Positions 52,635 through 61,797 of a stretch of DNA of 64,000 nt are shown piece by piece; position 1 is the stretch's first letter; every line of letters begins with the position of its first letter. The notes under the pieces are model-generated. The model was not told where the DNA came from and did not search any database. It saw nothing but the letters and a program-made list of their open reading frames with translations. Origin of the DNA: Micavibrio_A sp964539025 (GTDB lineage: Bacteria; Pseudomonadota; Alphaproteobacteria; Micavibrionales; Micavibrionaceae); NCBI GenBank assembly GCA_964539025.1, contig CAZIFA010000001.1:62001-126000 (forward strand). The letters run 5' to 3'. The translations under genes were made by a program, and so were the position numbers.

Positions 52635-55600
52635 TCTTCTGGCTTCCTTTGCAGGGGATAGGCAATCATCCCTTTGCACTCAAGATCGACGTTTCGCATG
52701 GATTGCGGCGTTTTGAACGAACGGTTTGCCACGGCTTGCGTCACATAAGCGCCTGCGCGGTAAATCAGGCCGTCTTGCCCTTCTTTTGTTTCCCACATAA
52801 AGGTTTGATTGATCTTCCATGATGTAAGGAAGCGGTCGATGTGTTCCTCCACGTCTGCAAGAACATATTTTTGATCGTCTAAATCGCTGTATATAGCAGC
52901 AACACGGTTTTTAATGATTTTGATGGCGTATGCAATTTCCGCATCAGGCATCGGCCACGAACTTGCTAATCGGCTTTCCGGCAAGGTTTGACGAAGATAG
53001 CTCACGATTAAGGCATGCAAGGCGCGTTCTAAAGCAGGCCCACTGAAAGGAGTAACGCTAGTGGGTTCCACCTGGGCGTACAGCTTTTGGTGATAAGTCG
53101 TAAATTTTTCAAAATGCGAACGGTCGCGTGGTTTTGATGCGCCATAGATTGTTAAAATGAGACCTGGTTTGTCAGGTGTTCTTCCTACGCGGCCAGAAAC
53201 CTGAATGTATTGCGCGGTCGTCTTAGGCTGACCCACTATCGTCATTAACGAAAGTCTGGGAATGTCCACGCCGACTTCAATAATGTTCGATGCGAGGCAT
53301 ACATCAATTACGTCGCTGTATTTTTCTTCTGGCGGATATACGACTTTTAAATCGCCTCTGACAGCATCAATTTCGTCATTTTTCAAGCGGCTTGTAAGTT
53401 CCAGAATATTGTTCAGCCATCTTAATTCGGTCAGTCCTTCGCGGCGACGGAAAATATTCAATCTGGTGAGAATGTCCGATTGGAACAGGGTGATAGTGTT
53501 TCCCAGCTCTCGCAAGCTGTTAAAGAAGGAAAGCAATGTCCAGTAAGGATCCCGCAAAGCCTTCGGCAAATAAAGCGCACCCTGCAAGGCGATTGCCATT
53601 GTGCGGACCTGCATTGTCTGGATTGATTCACCAGGAGCGAAAATCCCGATATATTTTCTGCCTCTTTCCTCGCTATGCGACTGCCATTTCGAGAAGAATG
53701 AATCGCTGGCCTCGATACCGGAAGCAGGGAACAGCTTTGCGCTTGGACGTGCATAAAGGGCTTTGATCTGGGATTCAAAGCGTCTGATTGTCGCCGTGGA
53801 GCAAACGATCTTTGGCTTTACAGATTTTCCGGTACGGTGATCCGTACAGAACTCTTCGATAATCGTTTCGTAAAGCCCGACCATCGACCCCAATGGGCCA
53901 GATATAAGGTGAAGCTCATCTTGTATGATTAAGCCAGGTGGCGATACGTCTCGTTGCCCATTTTCATCGAGGCCAAAAATACTCCGACAGCGTTCATCCC
54001 ATGCCACTTGTGCAAATTTATCGACTGTCCCAATGATAAGGGTGGGCTTGGATTCATAAATATCTTCGTCAACAACATAGATTGGAAGCTCATCACTGAA
54101 ATCACATTGTTGATCTGAGCAATGAATTTTAACTCTGTTGCCTTCCTGCTCGTATCCGCGAACCTCCGTTTTGCGGCCCACGCGAACAGGACCGATCTGT
54201 GCAGAACACCAAGGGCATTTAGTAACCAGGAATTTGTTTCCGGCTTTAATACCTTGCGCTTTTAATTCCCTTAAATTTTTCCGCGCTTCTTCTCTGGAAT
54301 TTGGAGTGGTGGATTGACCCAACCAGATGCCAATGCTGAATGGCTGCGCGCCCAGGCTTTCAGGATCTTCCCGTCTTATATGTTCTAACGCGCATATAAG
54401 CCCTGATGCCCTTTCAAATTGGTCAGCGGTCAAAAGACGCAGCGTGTAACGCATCAAAGCTGAAACGCCTGAATCTTCTGGATCGGCCAAGCGGCGGTAA
54501 AAAATTGAGAATGCGGCCAATCCAAAATATGCTTCGGTCTTGCCGCCGCCGGTGGGGAACCAGATAAGATCGACAATGTCACGGTCCGGTGCTTCTCCTA
54601 GCGCAGAAGATTTCAGTGCCAGCAATAAAAAGGCGATCTGAAACGGGCGCCATTTCCCTTTATAAGGAATGTCGCGCTTTAAAATTGAATCCGTATCTTC
54701 GAATGGCCGCGAGAACGATATACGCAGCTTTTCCTCATCTATAATCAAGTCACGCCTTTTATCGGATCCGCGCTTTTGCTGAATCAGAATGGCTTTATTT
54801 GCAAGTTCGAACGCCAGCTGTGCCTTTTTATCTTCTTGTAAGAATTTGCGGCCTTGTTTCATGCGGGCCAAGGATTCTTCGCACAGGTCAAGATTCTTGT
54901 CTGCGGCAGGGCGGAAGTTTTGATGAAGCTTGGCAGCTTCCTGCCGTTTTGATTTTATCCATGCATCGTAACGTTCAATTAATTCATCAATGGCCGCAAA
55001 GCCGCCTTTCTGCGGATCGAGACCCGCAAGAGCCGCCATGCTGATTTCAATGCGGCTGCCGTCCTCTCTTTTCAGAACGGGAGTAATGCTGTGAATTTCA
55101 TATTCAGGAAACGGCGTACTCCAGATCTTTGTGACGAAGCTATCGCGGGACTTTGTAGGCCATGCGGCAGCACAGCCATGACCCACAGCATATGTTTCAG
55201 CGTCACGATATAAAAGATCTAAGGATTGTTCTTCCAAGTCGTTTTCGCGGTTTTCTGGCTTAGGATAAGCGGAAATTCCGAATTCTTCCTGGCCGTCCTT
55301 CGTAAGGAATTCAGCTTTTAACTGCACCTGGAAGGCAGAGCGTCTGTCATTTGATAGCCGTTCTCCATCAATGCTGGCTGGCGTTTCGTTTATCGCGCTG
55401 TAGGTGACGACTATGCCTTTACCGCGATGTTCGCGGACAAACACTTTCAATTTGATATTTAAAGCAGCTGCATGGCCAGTGCTTTCAAGAAGAACGGAAC
55501 CTTGTTTTGAAAACAATTCTTCAATCGTTTTTTGTGCCTCAAGGGAGATCGGCTCCCGAACCCATGAATACGGAGCTTCCCCGCTATCGTAGGTGCCGCC

Positions 55601-56074
55601 GGACAAAGAAAATTTCAGATGGGATGCTTTATTTGCGCTTTTGGGAATGAAGAAACTAATGGCCACGCTTGCAGGCCGTTGTATTCCTGAATAAGCCAGA
55701 TCAGAAATCGACTCTTCTTCCGGTAGATCTTCACGAATTTCACGGGCTTGAATTTTTTCCAGAGCTTCTTCGGCATTTTTTGAAAGGGCTTTAGAAGCTT
55801 CTTCATTCTCTTGAGGCAGTTCGGCTGTGGATGCTGCTTCTTTTTCCAGTTCTTCGGCTTCCTGGCCTCCCGTTGTTTTAGGATACAAAACTCCGATTTT
55901 ATATCTTTGCAGGGGGCTTTCGCTTAGAATCGTTTCGCGGACCAGATCTTCACCATCAGTGCTGTTATCAGGGCCGACCAGCTCAAGGCGAATAGTTTTG
56001 ACAAGGCTGTCTCGCGCTTCCGCATAGTTGCTGGGTTCGGGAGTGCTGTCCGCTGGAATAATTTCAGGCAGCAT
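52631..56074 (-). CDS. drmA: DrmA-like large helicase of a DISARM-type defence system
   Basis: The product has 1147 residues. The N-terminal third is a charged, partly coiled-coil region. The helicase motor has Walker A WFPTGGGKTEAYFGL (near residue 508), the motif-II-like IIQDELHLISGPLGS (near residue 713), and the C-terminal helicase half with SNIIEVGVDIPRLSLM and YIQVSGRVGRTP (near residues 935-965). This layout matches DrmA. It shares 4 bases with drmB and 11 bases with the upstream NERD-helicase gene, so the operon is translationally coupled. Confidence 0.9.
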   Translation of the reverse strand: MLPEIIPADSTPEPSNYAEARDSLVKTIRLELVGPDNSTDGEDLVRETILSESPLQRYKIGVLYPKTTGGQEAEELEKEAASTAELPQENEEASKALSKNAEEALEKIQAREIREDLPEEESISDLAYSGIQRPASVAISFFIPKSANKASHLKFSLSGGTYDSGEAPYSWVREPISLEAQKTIEELFSKQGSVLLESTGHAAALNIKLKVFVREHRGKGIVVTYSAINETPASIDGERLSNDRRSAFQVQLKAEFLTKDGQEEFGISAYPKPENRENDLEEQSLDLLYRDAETYAVGHGCAAAWPTKSRDSFVTKIWSTPFPEYEIHSITPVLKREDGSRIEISMAALAGLDPQKGGFAAIDELIERYDAWIKSKRQEAAKLHQNFRPAADKNLDLCEESLARMKQGRKFLQEDKKAQLAFELANKAILIQQKRGSDKRRDLIIDEEKLRISFSRPFEDTDSILKRDIPYKGKWRPFQIAFLLLALKSSALGEAPDRDIVDLIWFPTGGGKTEAYFGLAAFSIFYRRLADPEDSGVSALMRYTLRLLTADQFERASGLICALEHIRREDPESLGAQPFSIGIWLGQSTTPNSREEARKNLRELKAQGIKAGNKFLVTKCPWCSAQIGPVRVGRKTEVRGYEQEGNRVKIHCSDQQCDFSDELPIYVVDEDIYESKPTLIIGTVDKFAQVAWDERCRSIFGLDENGQRDVSPPGLIIQDELHLISGPLGSMVGLYETIIEEFCTDHRTGKSVKPKIVCSTATIRRFESQIKALYARPSAKLFPASGIEASDSFFSKWQSHSEERGRKYIGIFAPGESIQTMQVRTMAIALQGALYLPKALRDPYWTLLSFFNSLRELGNTITLFQSDILTRLNIFRRREGLTELRWLNNILELTSRLKNDEIDAVRGDLKVVYPPEEKYSDVIDVCLASNIIEVGVDIPRLSLMTIVGQPKTTAQYIQVSGRVGRTPDKPGLILTIYGASKPRDRSHFEKFTTYHQKLYAQVEPTSVTPFSGPALERALHALIVSYLRQTLPESRLASSWPMPDAEIAYAIKIIKNRVAAIYSDLDDQKYVLADVEEHIDRFLTSWKINQTFMWETKEGQDGLIYRAGAYVTQAVANRSFKTPQSMRNVDLECKGMIAYPLQRKPEE

Positions 56075-57776
56075 CGGGGTAAGCCTTAATCGTTAAATTG
56101 TTAATAATATCTTTTTGCACGAGCAATGTTAGCCGACCAATTGCCCTCGTGGAAGCTATATATAGCAATTCGGCCATGCTTTCCTGGTCGGAATTGTCGA
56201 TATCAGTCACGATGATTCCGTAGCGTTCCAGTCCTTTAAATTTTCTGATTGTTGTGCAGACCAAGCCACTTTCCAGCTGCTCCTCGCTCAGGGCTTTGGC
56301 AGGATTGTTTGAAAACATAGAAATTATGTCTTGTGCTGCGCTTCCTTTGGTCTTGCAGGATAGAATGGCGGTTTCCTCCAGTTCTATTCCGTATTTTTTG
56401 TAGTCGCCAAGAGTTGTCATCAAAAGATCGGTTTGTTCTTTTGCCGCGCCATAAGCCAATATCGCGGGCGTTACTCTGTCGTCTGCACGGAGTACGCTGC
56501 GGTATTTTACAAGGCCGTTTGTGAAACCGCTGCCAAGATCTGCGACACGCGGCGTGTTTCTGCAATTTTTACTTAATGGAAAGATCACCATATCTGGGAT
56601 CCAGCCATCTTTTAATTCGGCCAGCTTTATCTCGGCCTTTTGAACCGATTGGGCATCAAAATCTCCGAACAAACGGATGTACCCTTTTTTAAGGCCATTC
56701 CGCACGGCGCTGTCCAAAAAGTCGACCGTTTCAAGGCTCATAAAATCCTGTGCCTCATCGAGGATCAGAACATCAAATTGATCGGCTTCCGTCAGGCGTT
56801 CTTTTGCCAGCTGTGGAAGCTCTTTGTCCCAGAAATCATTAGTGTCTTTCGCTGCGACACCTGCGACCTTAAGCATGAAGGCGCTTACGGTGCTGCAATA
56901 AACAGCAGGATTAAGCGGACGGACTTGCTCCTTCAAATACTGTGCAAGCATTTCGTTGTAGCAAAGAAACAAAATTTTCTTATCTAACGATGCTTCCCGC
57001 CGCGCAGTTTCTATAGCTAAAAATGTTTTTCCTGTTCCGGCAGGTCCGTTGTAAACGATGCGGTCGTTTACTTCGGCAAGATCAAGGGCATCAAATTGCT
57101 CTTCGGTGAATTTCTTTGTTTCTGCTACGGCGCGCGCCTTTCTTGAAACAGGGCTTTCAAAATATTCAAACTCAGGACGCAGAAGTTTTACCAGCTTATT
57201 GATCGTGCTGATTTCCGGCGCTGTCGGGGATTTCTTTAGCCATCCGGCCATGCCAGCCGATTCCAGATGTTTCCGGCCCGACTTTAATGCATTAATGATG
57301 CACAAAGGAATGCCATCACGATCAATCTTTGCTTTATCAATGACCTGCCAAGCATGCCATTCTGGCGACTTATCTTGAAAATTGACATGCGTGAATGCGA
57401 CCGCCGACAAAAAAGGCGCATCGATATTGGATCCGATCTGATCCCTCAAGAAATTAAAGATCGAATGTTTTGCACCTTCGGCCTGTTTAAAAGGACCGCG
57501 ATAATCTGGCACAGGATCACTGCCGTAATACCAGGCGCCATCGCCTCTGGACAGGCTGTGACAGGCTTTTACTTCTAGGCAAAGCACACCCAGATTGGGA
57601 ACAAAAATAACAAAATCAGCTTCACCGCTTACCTGTGAAACGTGCTTTGCGATATCCAAAGAATGCAAGACCGTCCAATCTTTTGTCTGCGGCGCGTCCT
57701 TCAAAGCATGAAAGATGTCAATTTCACCTTTGCTAACCGTGTGTGACGTGAACGCAGGCGGTATCATCCTAGCCAT
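56064..57776 (-). CDS. NERD nuclease-domain / UvrD-like helicase fusion
   Basis: The product has 570 residues. Residues ~15-110 form a NERD (nuclease-related) domain with GEADFVIFVPNLGVLCLEVK, including the D-ExK nuclease triad. After a linker there is a superfamily-1 helicase or ATPase: Walker A NGPAGTGKTFLAIETARRE (near residue 244), motif II VLILDEAQDFMS (near residue 337), and a late TTIRKFKGLERYGIIV (near residue 510). It could unwind and cut DNA for the neighbouring DrmA-DrmB. The coupled position suggests it is a component of the system, perhaps in place of the missing phospholipase-D protein DrmC. Confidence 0.82.
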   Translation of the reverse strand: MARMIPPAFTSHTVSKGEIDIFHALKDAPQTKDWTVLHSLDIAKHVSQVSGEADFVIFVPNLGVLCLEVKACHSLSRGDGAWYYGSDPVPDYRGPFKQAEGAKHSIFNFLRDQIGSNIDAPFLSAVAFTHVNFQDKSPEWHAWQVIDKAKIDRDGIPLCIINALKSGRKHLESAGMAGWLKKSPTAPEISTINKLVKLLRPEFEYFESPVSRKARAVAETKKFTEEQFDALDLAEVNDRIVYNGPAGTGKTFLAIETARREASLDKKILFLCYNEMLAQYLKEQVRPLNPAVYCSTVSAFMLKVAGVAAKDTNDFWDKELPQLAKERLTEADQFDVLILDEAQDFMSLETVDFLDSAVRNGLKKGYIRLFGDFDAQSVQKAEIKLAELKDGWIPDMVIFPLSKNCRNTPRVADLGSGFTNGLVKYRSVLRADDRVTPAILAYGAAKEQTDLLMTTLGDYKKYGIELEETAILSCKTKGSAAQDIISMFSNNPAKALSEEQLESGLVCTTIRKFKGLERYGIIVTDIDNSDQESMAELLYIASTRAIGRLTLLVQKDIINNLTIKAYPDAA

Positions 57777-59301
57777 AGACCGCCTCCAGATTCTTCACTC
57801 CGCCTGTGTCAGCGTAAGAAACCGAGATTTTTTCATCCAAGACGCGGTCAAAAATATAAACGCCAAGTTTCCCGCCGCCTTCTGTCCGGTAGAGGCGGTA
57901 CCCGTCGGTCAAAATTCCTTTTAAATTATTATCGTTCTGCGCCAATTGCCTCAGTTGTTGGCTTATTCGGTGTCCCGCAGCTCTGTGGGCAGCGCGTATC
58001 CTTCCCATGCTTTTAATTAGGGTTGGAGTTTCATTTTCTAAGCCCAGAAATTTTAGAAGGCATACAAAGTCGTCATTATCATGTGGACGGATAAATCGCG
58101 CTGATGCCCAATTTCGTAAGTTTTGGTAGGACGCAGCTGTTTTGCAACCGGCGCGCGCCAGTTCCTTTGAAAGATCAGTGATCCCTACGGAGTTTATTCT
58201 TTCTCTAAGCGCATTTTTCCATTGCTGCTGATGAGTGCGGAAAAGGTCTGCGCGACTTCCCAATATTGTATTGGCAATGTCGGTAAGATAATCGCCTCTT
58301 TCTCTTTCCCTGAGCAACACCGCTGTATATTCATTGAATTCAGATATTGGTATTTTCTTCACGGCTGGAACGCCACGGTCGAGCGCATCCAGATTTGTCA
58401 TGCAATGGTGTTTATAATCATCATCGGCAGGCAGGAAGACGAATTTTCCGCCACGCAATACAACGACTTTTGCTTCTACGTTATCGAATGATCCCTGTTC
58501 ATGGTCTTTGCTTCGATATCGGCTTAACATGCTAATATCGAAGTCTTTGGCCGGATCATTAAGCTCTATGGGCTGTTCGACTTGCTGAACCGGCACCGCA
58601 TCTTTCTTTTGAATGATCAGTGCGGGTGGGCTGCTGGTAATGGCTTGACCATGAATCTGCGGATAGCTGCGGATGTGATCGTAGAACCAGGCAAAGCGGA
58701 CTAAATTTAATTCTTGGAACTCCGGTGACCAGAATGTGTGCGCTGGAAAGAATTTAGCGCAGCCGCAGAAAATGCCTTTTTGTGACGGGATTAAGCCTGA
58801 TGTGTTGGGGGAGGATACTTTAATGCCGATCCCGAAATCTTCGCACATTTCAAGGACTGCCTGACTGTGGTCAGGATTGATTAACATTAGCGCGGCATCG
58901 TTGTAGCCAATGTTTTTTTCAATATTTTCCAGCAGCGGATTGTCGCCACACTGTTTCAGCTCTTCCAAAGTTTTCAGGATGCCGTCCAGCTGATCAGCTA
59001 TTGAGACGTAAGATTGCTGGCACATTCTGATGTGGCTTCTGATCTTTTCCAGACGGCTGTCGCGGTAATAAAAATCAGAGTCCAGAAAAAGGGGGCAGTT
59101 GGCGTATTCAAAAGCGAGATAGTTCAATAAAACCTTTAGCGATAAGACGTATTTATCGTGGCTGCTGGCTTCGCGCAAAACAGGATCGATTGCAATCTTC
59201 TGATTGAAAAATTTAAACAAAAGGTCGTGGTTAACCAGGAAACAGTTGATGTTCCTGTTTTTTATATATTCGTAGCGATTGGAAATATCTGTGATTTCCA
59301 T
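57769..59301 (-). CDS. Defence-operon protein, possible C-terminal part of a DrmE-like protein
   Basis: The product has 510 residues. No enzymatic motif is recognised: no HKD, no P-loop. Its second half has KVVVLRGGKFVFLPADDD, DRGVPAVKKIPISEF, YTAVLLRERERGDYLTDIAN, and a NLRNWASARFIRPHDNDDF stretch, which reads like the C-terminal region of DrmE-type proteins as I remember them, but I cannot verify this. It starts one base after the upstream gene's stop and overlaps the NERD gene by 8 bases. Alternative: an unrelated new component. Confidence 0.55.
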   Translation of the reverse strand: MEITDISNRYEYIKNRNINCFLVNHDLLFKFFNQKIAIDPVLREASSHDKYVLSLKVLLNYLAFEYANCPLFLDSDFYYRDSRLEKIRSHIRMCQQSYVSIADQLDGILKTLEELKQCGDNPLLENIEKNIGYNDAALMLINPDHSQAVLEMCEDFGIGIKVSSPNTSGLIPSQKGIFCGCAKFFPAHTFWSPEFQELNLVRFAWFYDHIRSYPQIHGQAITSSPPALIIQKKDAVPVQQVEQPIELNDPAKDFDISMLSRYRSKDHEQGSFDNVEAKVVVLRGGKFVFLPADDDYKHHCMTNLDALDRGVPAVKKIPISEFNEYTAVLLRERERGDYLTDIANTILGSRADLFRTHQQQWKNALRERINSVGITDLSKELARAGCKTAASYQNLRNWASARFIRPHDNDDFVCLLKFLGLENETPTLIKSMGRIRAAHRAAGHRISQQLRQLAQNDNNLKGILTDGYRLYRTEGGGKLGVYIFDRVLDEKISVSYADTGGVKNLEAVYG

Positions 59302-59302
59302 T

Positions 59303-60283
59303 CTACGCGGCCTCCAGATACGCAGAAAACATCGTATTCCCGATGCTATTCGTTAAATCAAAACTCAAATCTTCGGCGCGTTCATAATAACGTTGATTAT
59401 AACTTTCGATCACCACGTCCAAATCTCGATCAGCAAAATCCATTAAAAGAATTTTGCTGCCGTGGTTGTAATTATGCCGATGCTTTAAGTAGCTTGCAGA
59501 CTCCCTAAATAGGGTCAGCTGGGCTGCATCAGTTATATCCTGGTAATCCAAGTCAGATTTAAAACATGAAACTAGGCGGGCAAAGGAAGGCTCCCGCACA
59601 TTTATAAACTGATCGACCTGCATGAGATCGTTAAAGGTGCCGGTTTTGCCGTTCGACAATAAAGGTACGCCCGTCAGCTCCCATTGCATTTCTGCGAACT
59701 TACCAATAATCCAAACGCTGTTTAAAACAGCAGACATATCGGTGGCAGGGCCAAAGACAGAACGGGCAAACCGATTCATGCCCACAGCATCCTTGCCAAG
59801 ATCACGCTCGGAAAGTTCTTGGTCAGACGACACAACGGTAATTTTATCCAGCTGATCGGGAAGAAGCAGGCTTGCACCGCTGCCTTTTTTGTGGCTTTGA
59901 AATCTGACAGCCACACATTCAATTTCGCGTCCAGGCTTTGCGGTTCTATCAGAGATTTTTCTTACGCCTGCAAAGACCGCATGCTGGGGGCCATCTTTTG
60001 ATCTGTATATCAGGCTGCTACCTTCTGGCAGCGTCTTAAAGAAATCGATGCTCAAAGCATCATGAGTTTGGCGGTTAAATTTAGAGTGCAAGTATCCGAG
60101 GGCGATTAATGGCGCGGCCATGTCGACAACGGGGACCACCAAAAGGGCCGTGGCGTTCTTTGCCTGCGCTTCCAGAGATGCGAATTGGCCGCCTAGATCA
60201 AAAAGGAAATCGGCCCACCCAGCCTCAGCAGGCAGGTTTTCTCCACCCAATCGTAAAATTTCCGAAAATCTCCGCATCCCCAA
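59303..60283 (-). CDS. First gene of the defence operon, unknown function
   Basis: The product has 326 residues, soluble, with no catalytic motif visible. A stretch LLVVPVVDMAAPLIALGYL near residue 45-65 and SSLIYRSKDGPQHAVFAGV further on are the most distinctive. With the downstream 510-residue protein the total is ~836 residues, near the length of DrmE. The two frames meet at TAG-A-ATG, compatible with a split DrmE or two coupled genes. Its upstream region (60284-60527) is AT-rich and should hold the operon promoter. Confidence 0.55.
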   Translation of the reverse strand: MGMRRFSEILRLGGENLPAEAGWADFLFDLGGQFASLEAQAKNATALLVVPVVDMAAPLIALGYLHSKFNRQTHDALSIDFFKTLPEGSSLIYRSKDGPQHAVFAGVRKISDRTAKPGREIECVAVRFQSHKKGSGASLLLPDQLDKITVVSSDQELSERDLGKDAVGMNRFARSVFGPATDMSAVLNSVWIIGKFAEMQWELTGVPLLSNGKTGTFNDLMQVDQFINVREPSFARLVSCFKSDLDYQDITDAAQLTLFRESASYLKHRHNYNHGSKILLMDFADRDLDVVIESYNQRYYERAEDLSFDLTNSIGNTMFSAYLEAA

Positions 60284-60527
60284 TTCACAATTAAATTATT
60301 ACCATAAATAATCACGGTGGCAGTACCTTCGATTTTTAAGTGCTTTCATATAAGCAATTTTAGCCAGCTATTTAAACGGGTAAGAGTGCCATTGCGGGCA
60401 ATTTTATACATAAAACAAATTAGCTGCCGCCGTTTTCTTATTAATATATTGAAAAACCATATTAAATTCGCTTGTTTTTCGCAAGCGAAGAATGGGTATG
60501 GAGGGGTTTTCGGGAGAGTTTTGGCGT

Positions 60528-60854
60528 TTAAGCAGCAATATCTTTGCCGCCCAGGGTCTTCAATTCGGCGACTTTTTGGAATTGTTTCAGCATCTCGGCG
60601 TGGTTTTGCGCCAGATAGCGGACGACCTTGGCATTCCCCAGCAGGGTGGTCAGGTAGCTTTTCGCCAGCGTCAGGTTCAAAAGATCACTGCCGTAGCTTT
60701 CTTCGATCAGGCGGTACTCGCGCTGGAGGCCGGACATCTCACTTTCCATGCGCGCCATCTGTTCATCATCAAGCCCGCGGATCTTCTTTGGCTTCTCTGG
60801 ATCGACCAGCTGTTCCTTTGGCGTGGCGGCCAGCATGGCTTGCGTGTAATTCAA
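60528..60854 (-). pseudogene. C-terminal fragment of a RepB/ParB-type partition protein
   Basis: 108 residues from a TTG start. The body (EMSGLQREYRLIEESYGSDL, LTLAKSYLTTLLGNAKVVRYLAQNH) matches the C-terminal domain of alphaproteobacterial RepB/ParB partition proteins. The N-terminal ParB nuclease-fold and helix-turn-helix are absent. It follows the recombinase N-terminal fragment with a 4-base overlap. Alphaproteobacterial mobile elements often pair a serine recombinase with such RepB genes, so this is decayed mobile DNA. Confidence 0.7.
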
Positions 60855-61096
60855 TGAATAGACGCCTGTAGTCGCTTAAGGGCATCGCGGCCTTCCATCT
60901 TAAGGCCGCTTTTACCTTCGTCAGCGAATATTTCAATGATCTGAATGTTTCGGCGGGTAGCGTATTCGCGGATTGCGTGTTCTTGGTTCTCAGTTGAATA
61001 TTTCTGATGGTCGGTCGACATGCGGACATACATGGCCGCCCGTCGCAAAGCTGCCGTTTCTGTCTTCTGATTTTCAAAGGGAACTGTTCCGCCCAT
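60851..61096 (-). pseudogene. N-terminal fragment of a serine recombinase
   Basis: 81 residues with the resolvase/invertase start: AAMYVRMSTDHQKYSTENQ, where the Ser of MST is the nucleophile, then FADEGKSGLKMEGRDALKRL. The protein breaks off right after this, with no DNA-binding part. A C-terminal piece of the same protein type lies at 48161-48460 in the same orientation. Confidence 0.8.
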
Positions 61097-61187
61097 CGTT
61101 CTTCGTAACTGTAAAAAATTAAAAGCTCCCAGTCTGCCGCTGCTGCCAGCCGGAATACGGTGCGGATATTAACCAGGGGGAGTGTGA

Positions 61188-61790
61188 ATGTCCTTTTTTA
61201 AGAACGACCGACTTTTTCCGATAAAGACGGCAATTGACGGTGATCAAAACGTTGTTGAGTTTTTTTCAAAGGCACTGCGGAGCCACTATCAAGAAGTGCA
61301 TTCCGCTGTGAAGGTAATCGGTCGTCAAACGGGCGCGCATCCACGGGCGATCCGAAACTGGTATGAAGGGGTCAATGCCCCGAATTTTAATCACCTGGTC
61401 ACGCTGGCAAAACATACGCCTGTGGTCATAGAGACGTTTCTTGTCCTGACAGGCCATAAAACAGTGTGGGAGTTTTATCGGCAGCATGGGAATGGACATG
61501 ATTATTCGATGAAAGTTAGGAAAATCATCTCTAAGGACGCGATTTATAGTGACAGACTTGTCACTATAAATGTGGCTGTCACCATCGAAACCGCTGCGGA
61601 ATTGAACCAACGGCAGCTGTGGTTCCTGGGCTGCTTACAGGGTGGTCAGAAGCCGAAAGTTGATGCGATTGCCCTGACATGGGACGTGACTTTGCGGACG
61701 GCCAAGCGCGACGTGGCAGGTCTGACGGCCAAAAAGCTGATAAAGTTTGTGGGGTCCAAAAAAGCAGGACACTATGAAGCTCACAGATAA
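61188..61790 (+). CDS. Unknown DNA-binding-like protein with two helix-turn-helix regions
   Basis: The product has 200 residues. Around residues 30-70 there is an Xre-like helix-turn-helix (VIGRQTGAHPRAIRNWYEG). The C-terminal part resembles a winged helix (WDVTLRTAKRDVAGLTAKKLI). A GGGGGA stretch precedes the ATG. It is divergent from the recombinase fragment and convergent with the membrane-protein gene. It may be a regulator left over from the mobile element. No family is recognised. Confidence 0.55.
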   Translation: MSFFKNDRLFPIKTAIDGDQNVVEFFSKALRSHYQEVHSAVKVIGRQTGAHPRAIRNWYEGVNAPNFNHLVTLAKHTPVVIETFLVLTGHKTVWEFYRQHGNGHDYSMKVRKIISKDAIYSDRLVTINVAVTIETAAELNQRQLWFLGCLQGGQKPKVDAIALTWDVTLRTAKRDVAGLTAKKLIKFVGSKKAGHYEAHR

Positions 61791-61797
61791 ATTATTA

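Noticed and set aside
57769..60283. DrmC phospholipase-D within the two unknown defence proteins
   Set aside because: No HxKxxxxD motif is visible in either protein.
60528..60854. Functional plasmid partition gene, suggesting an integrated plasmid origin
   Set aside because: Only the C-terminal domain of RepB/ParB is present, with no ParA, N-terminal ParB domain or parS sites seen.
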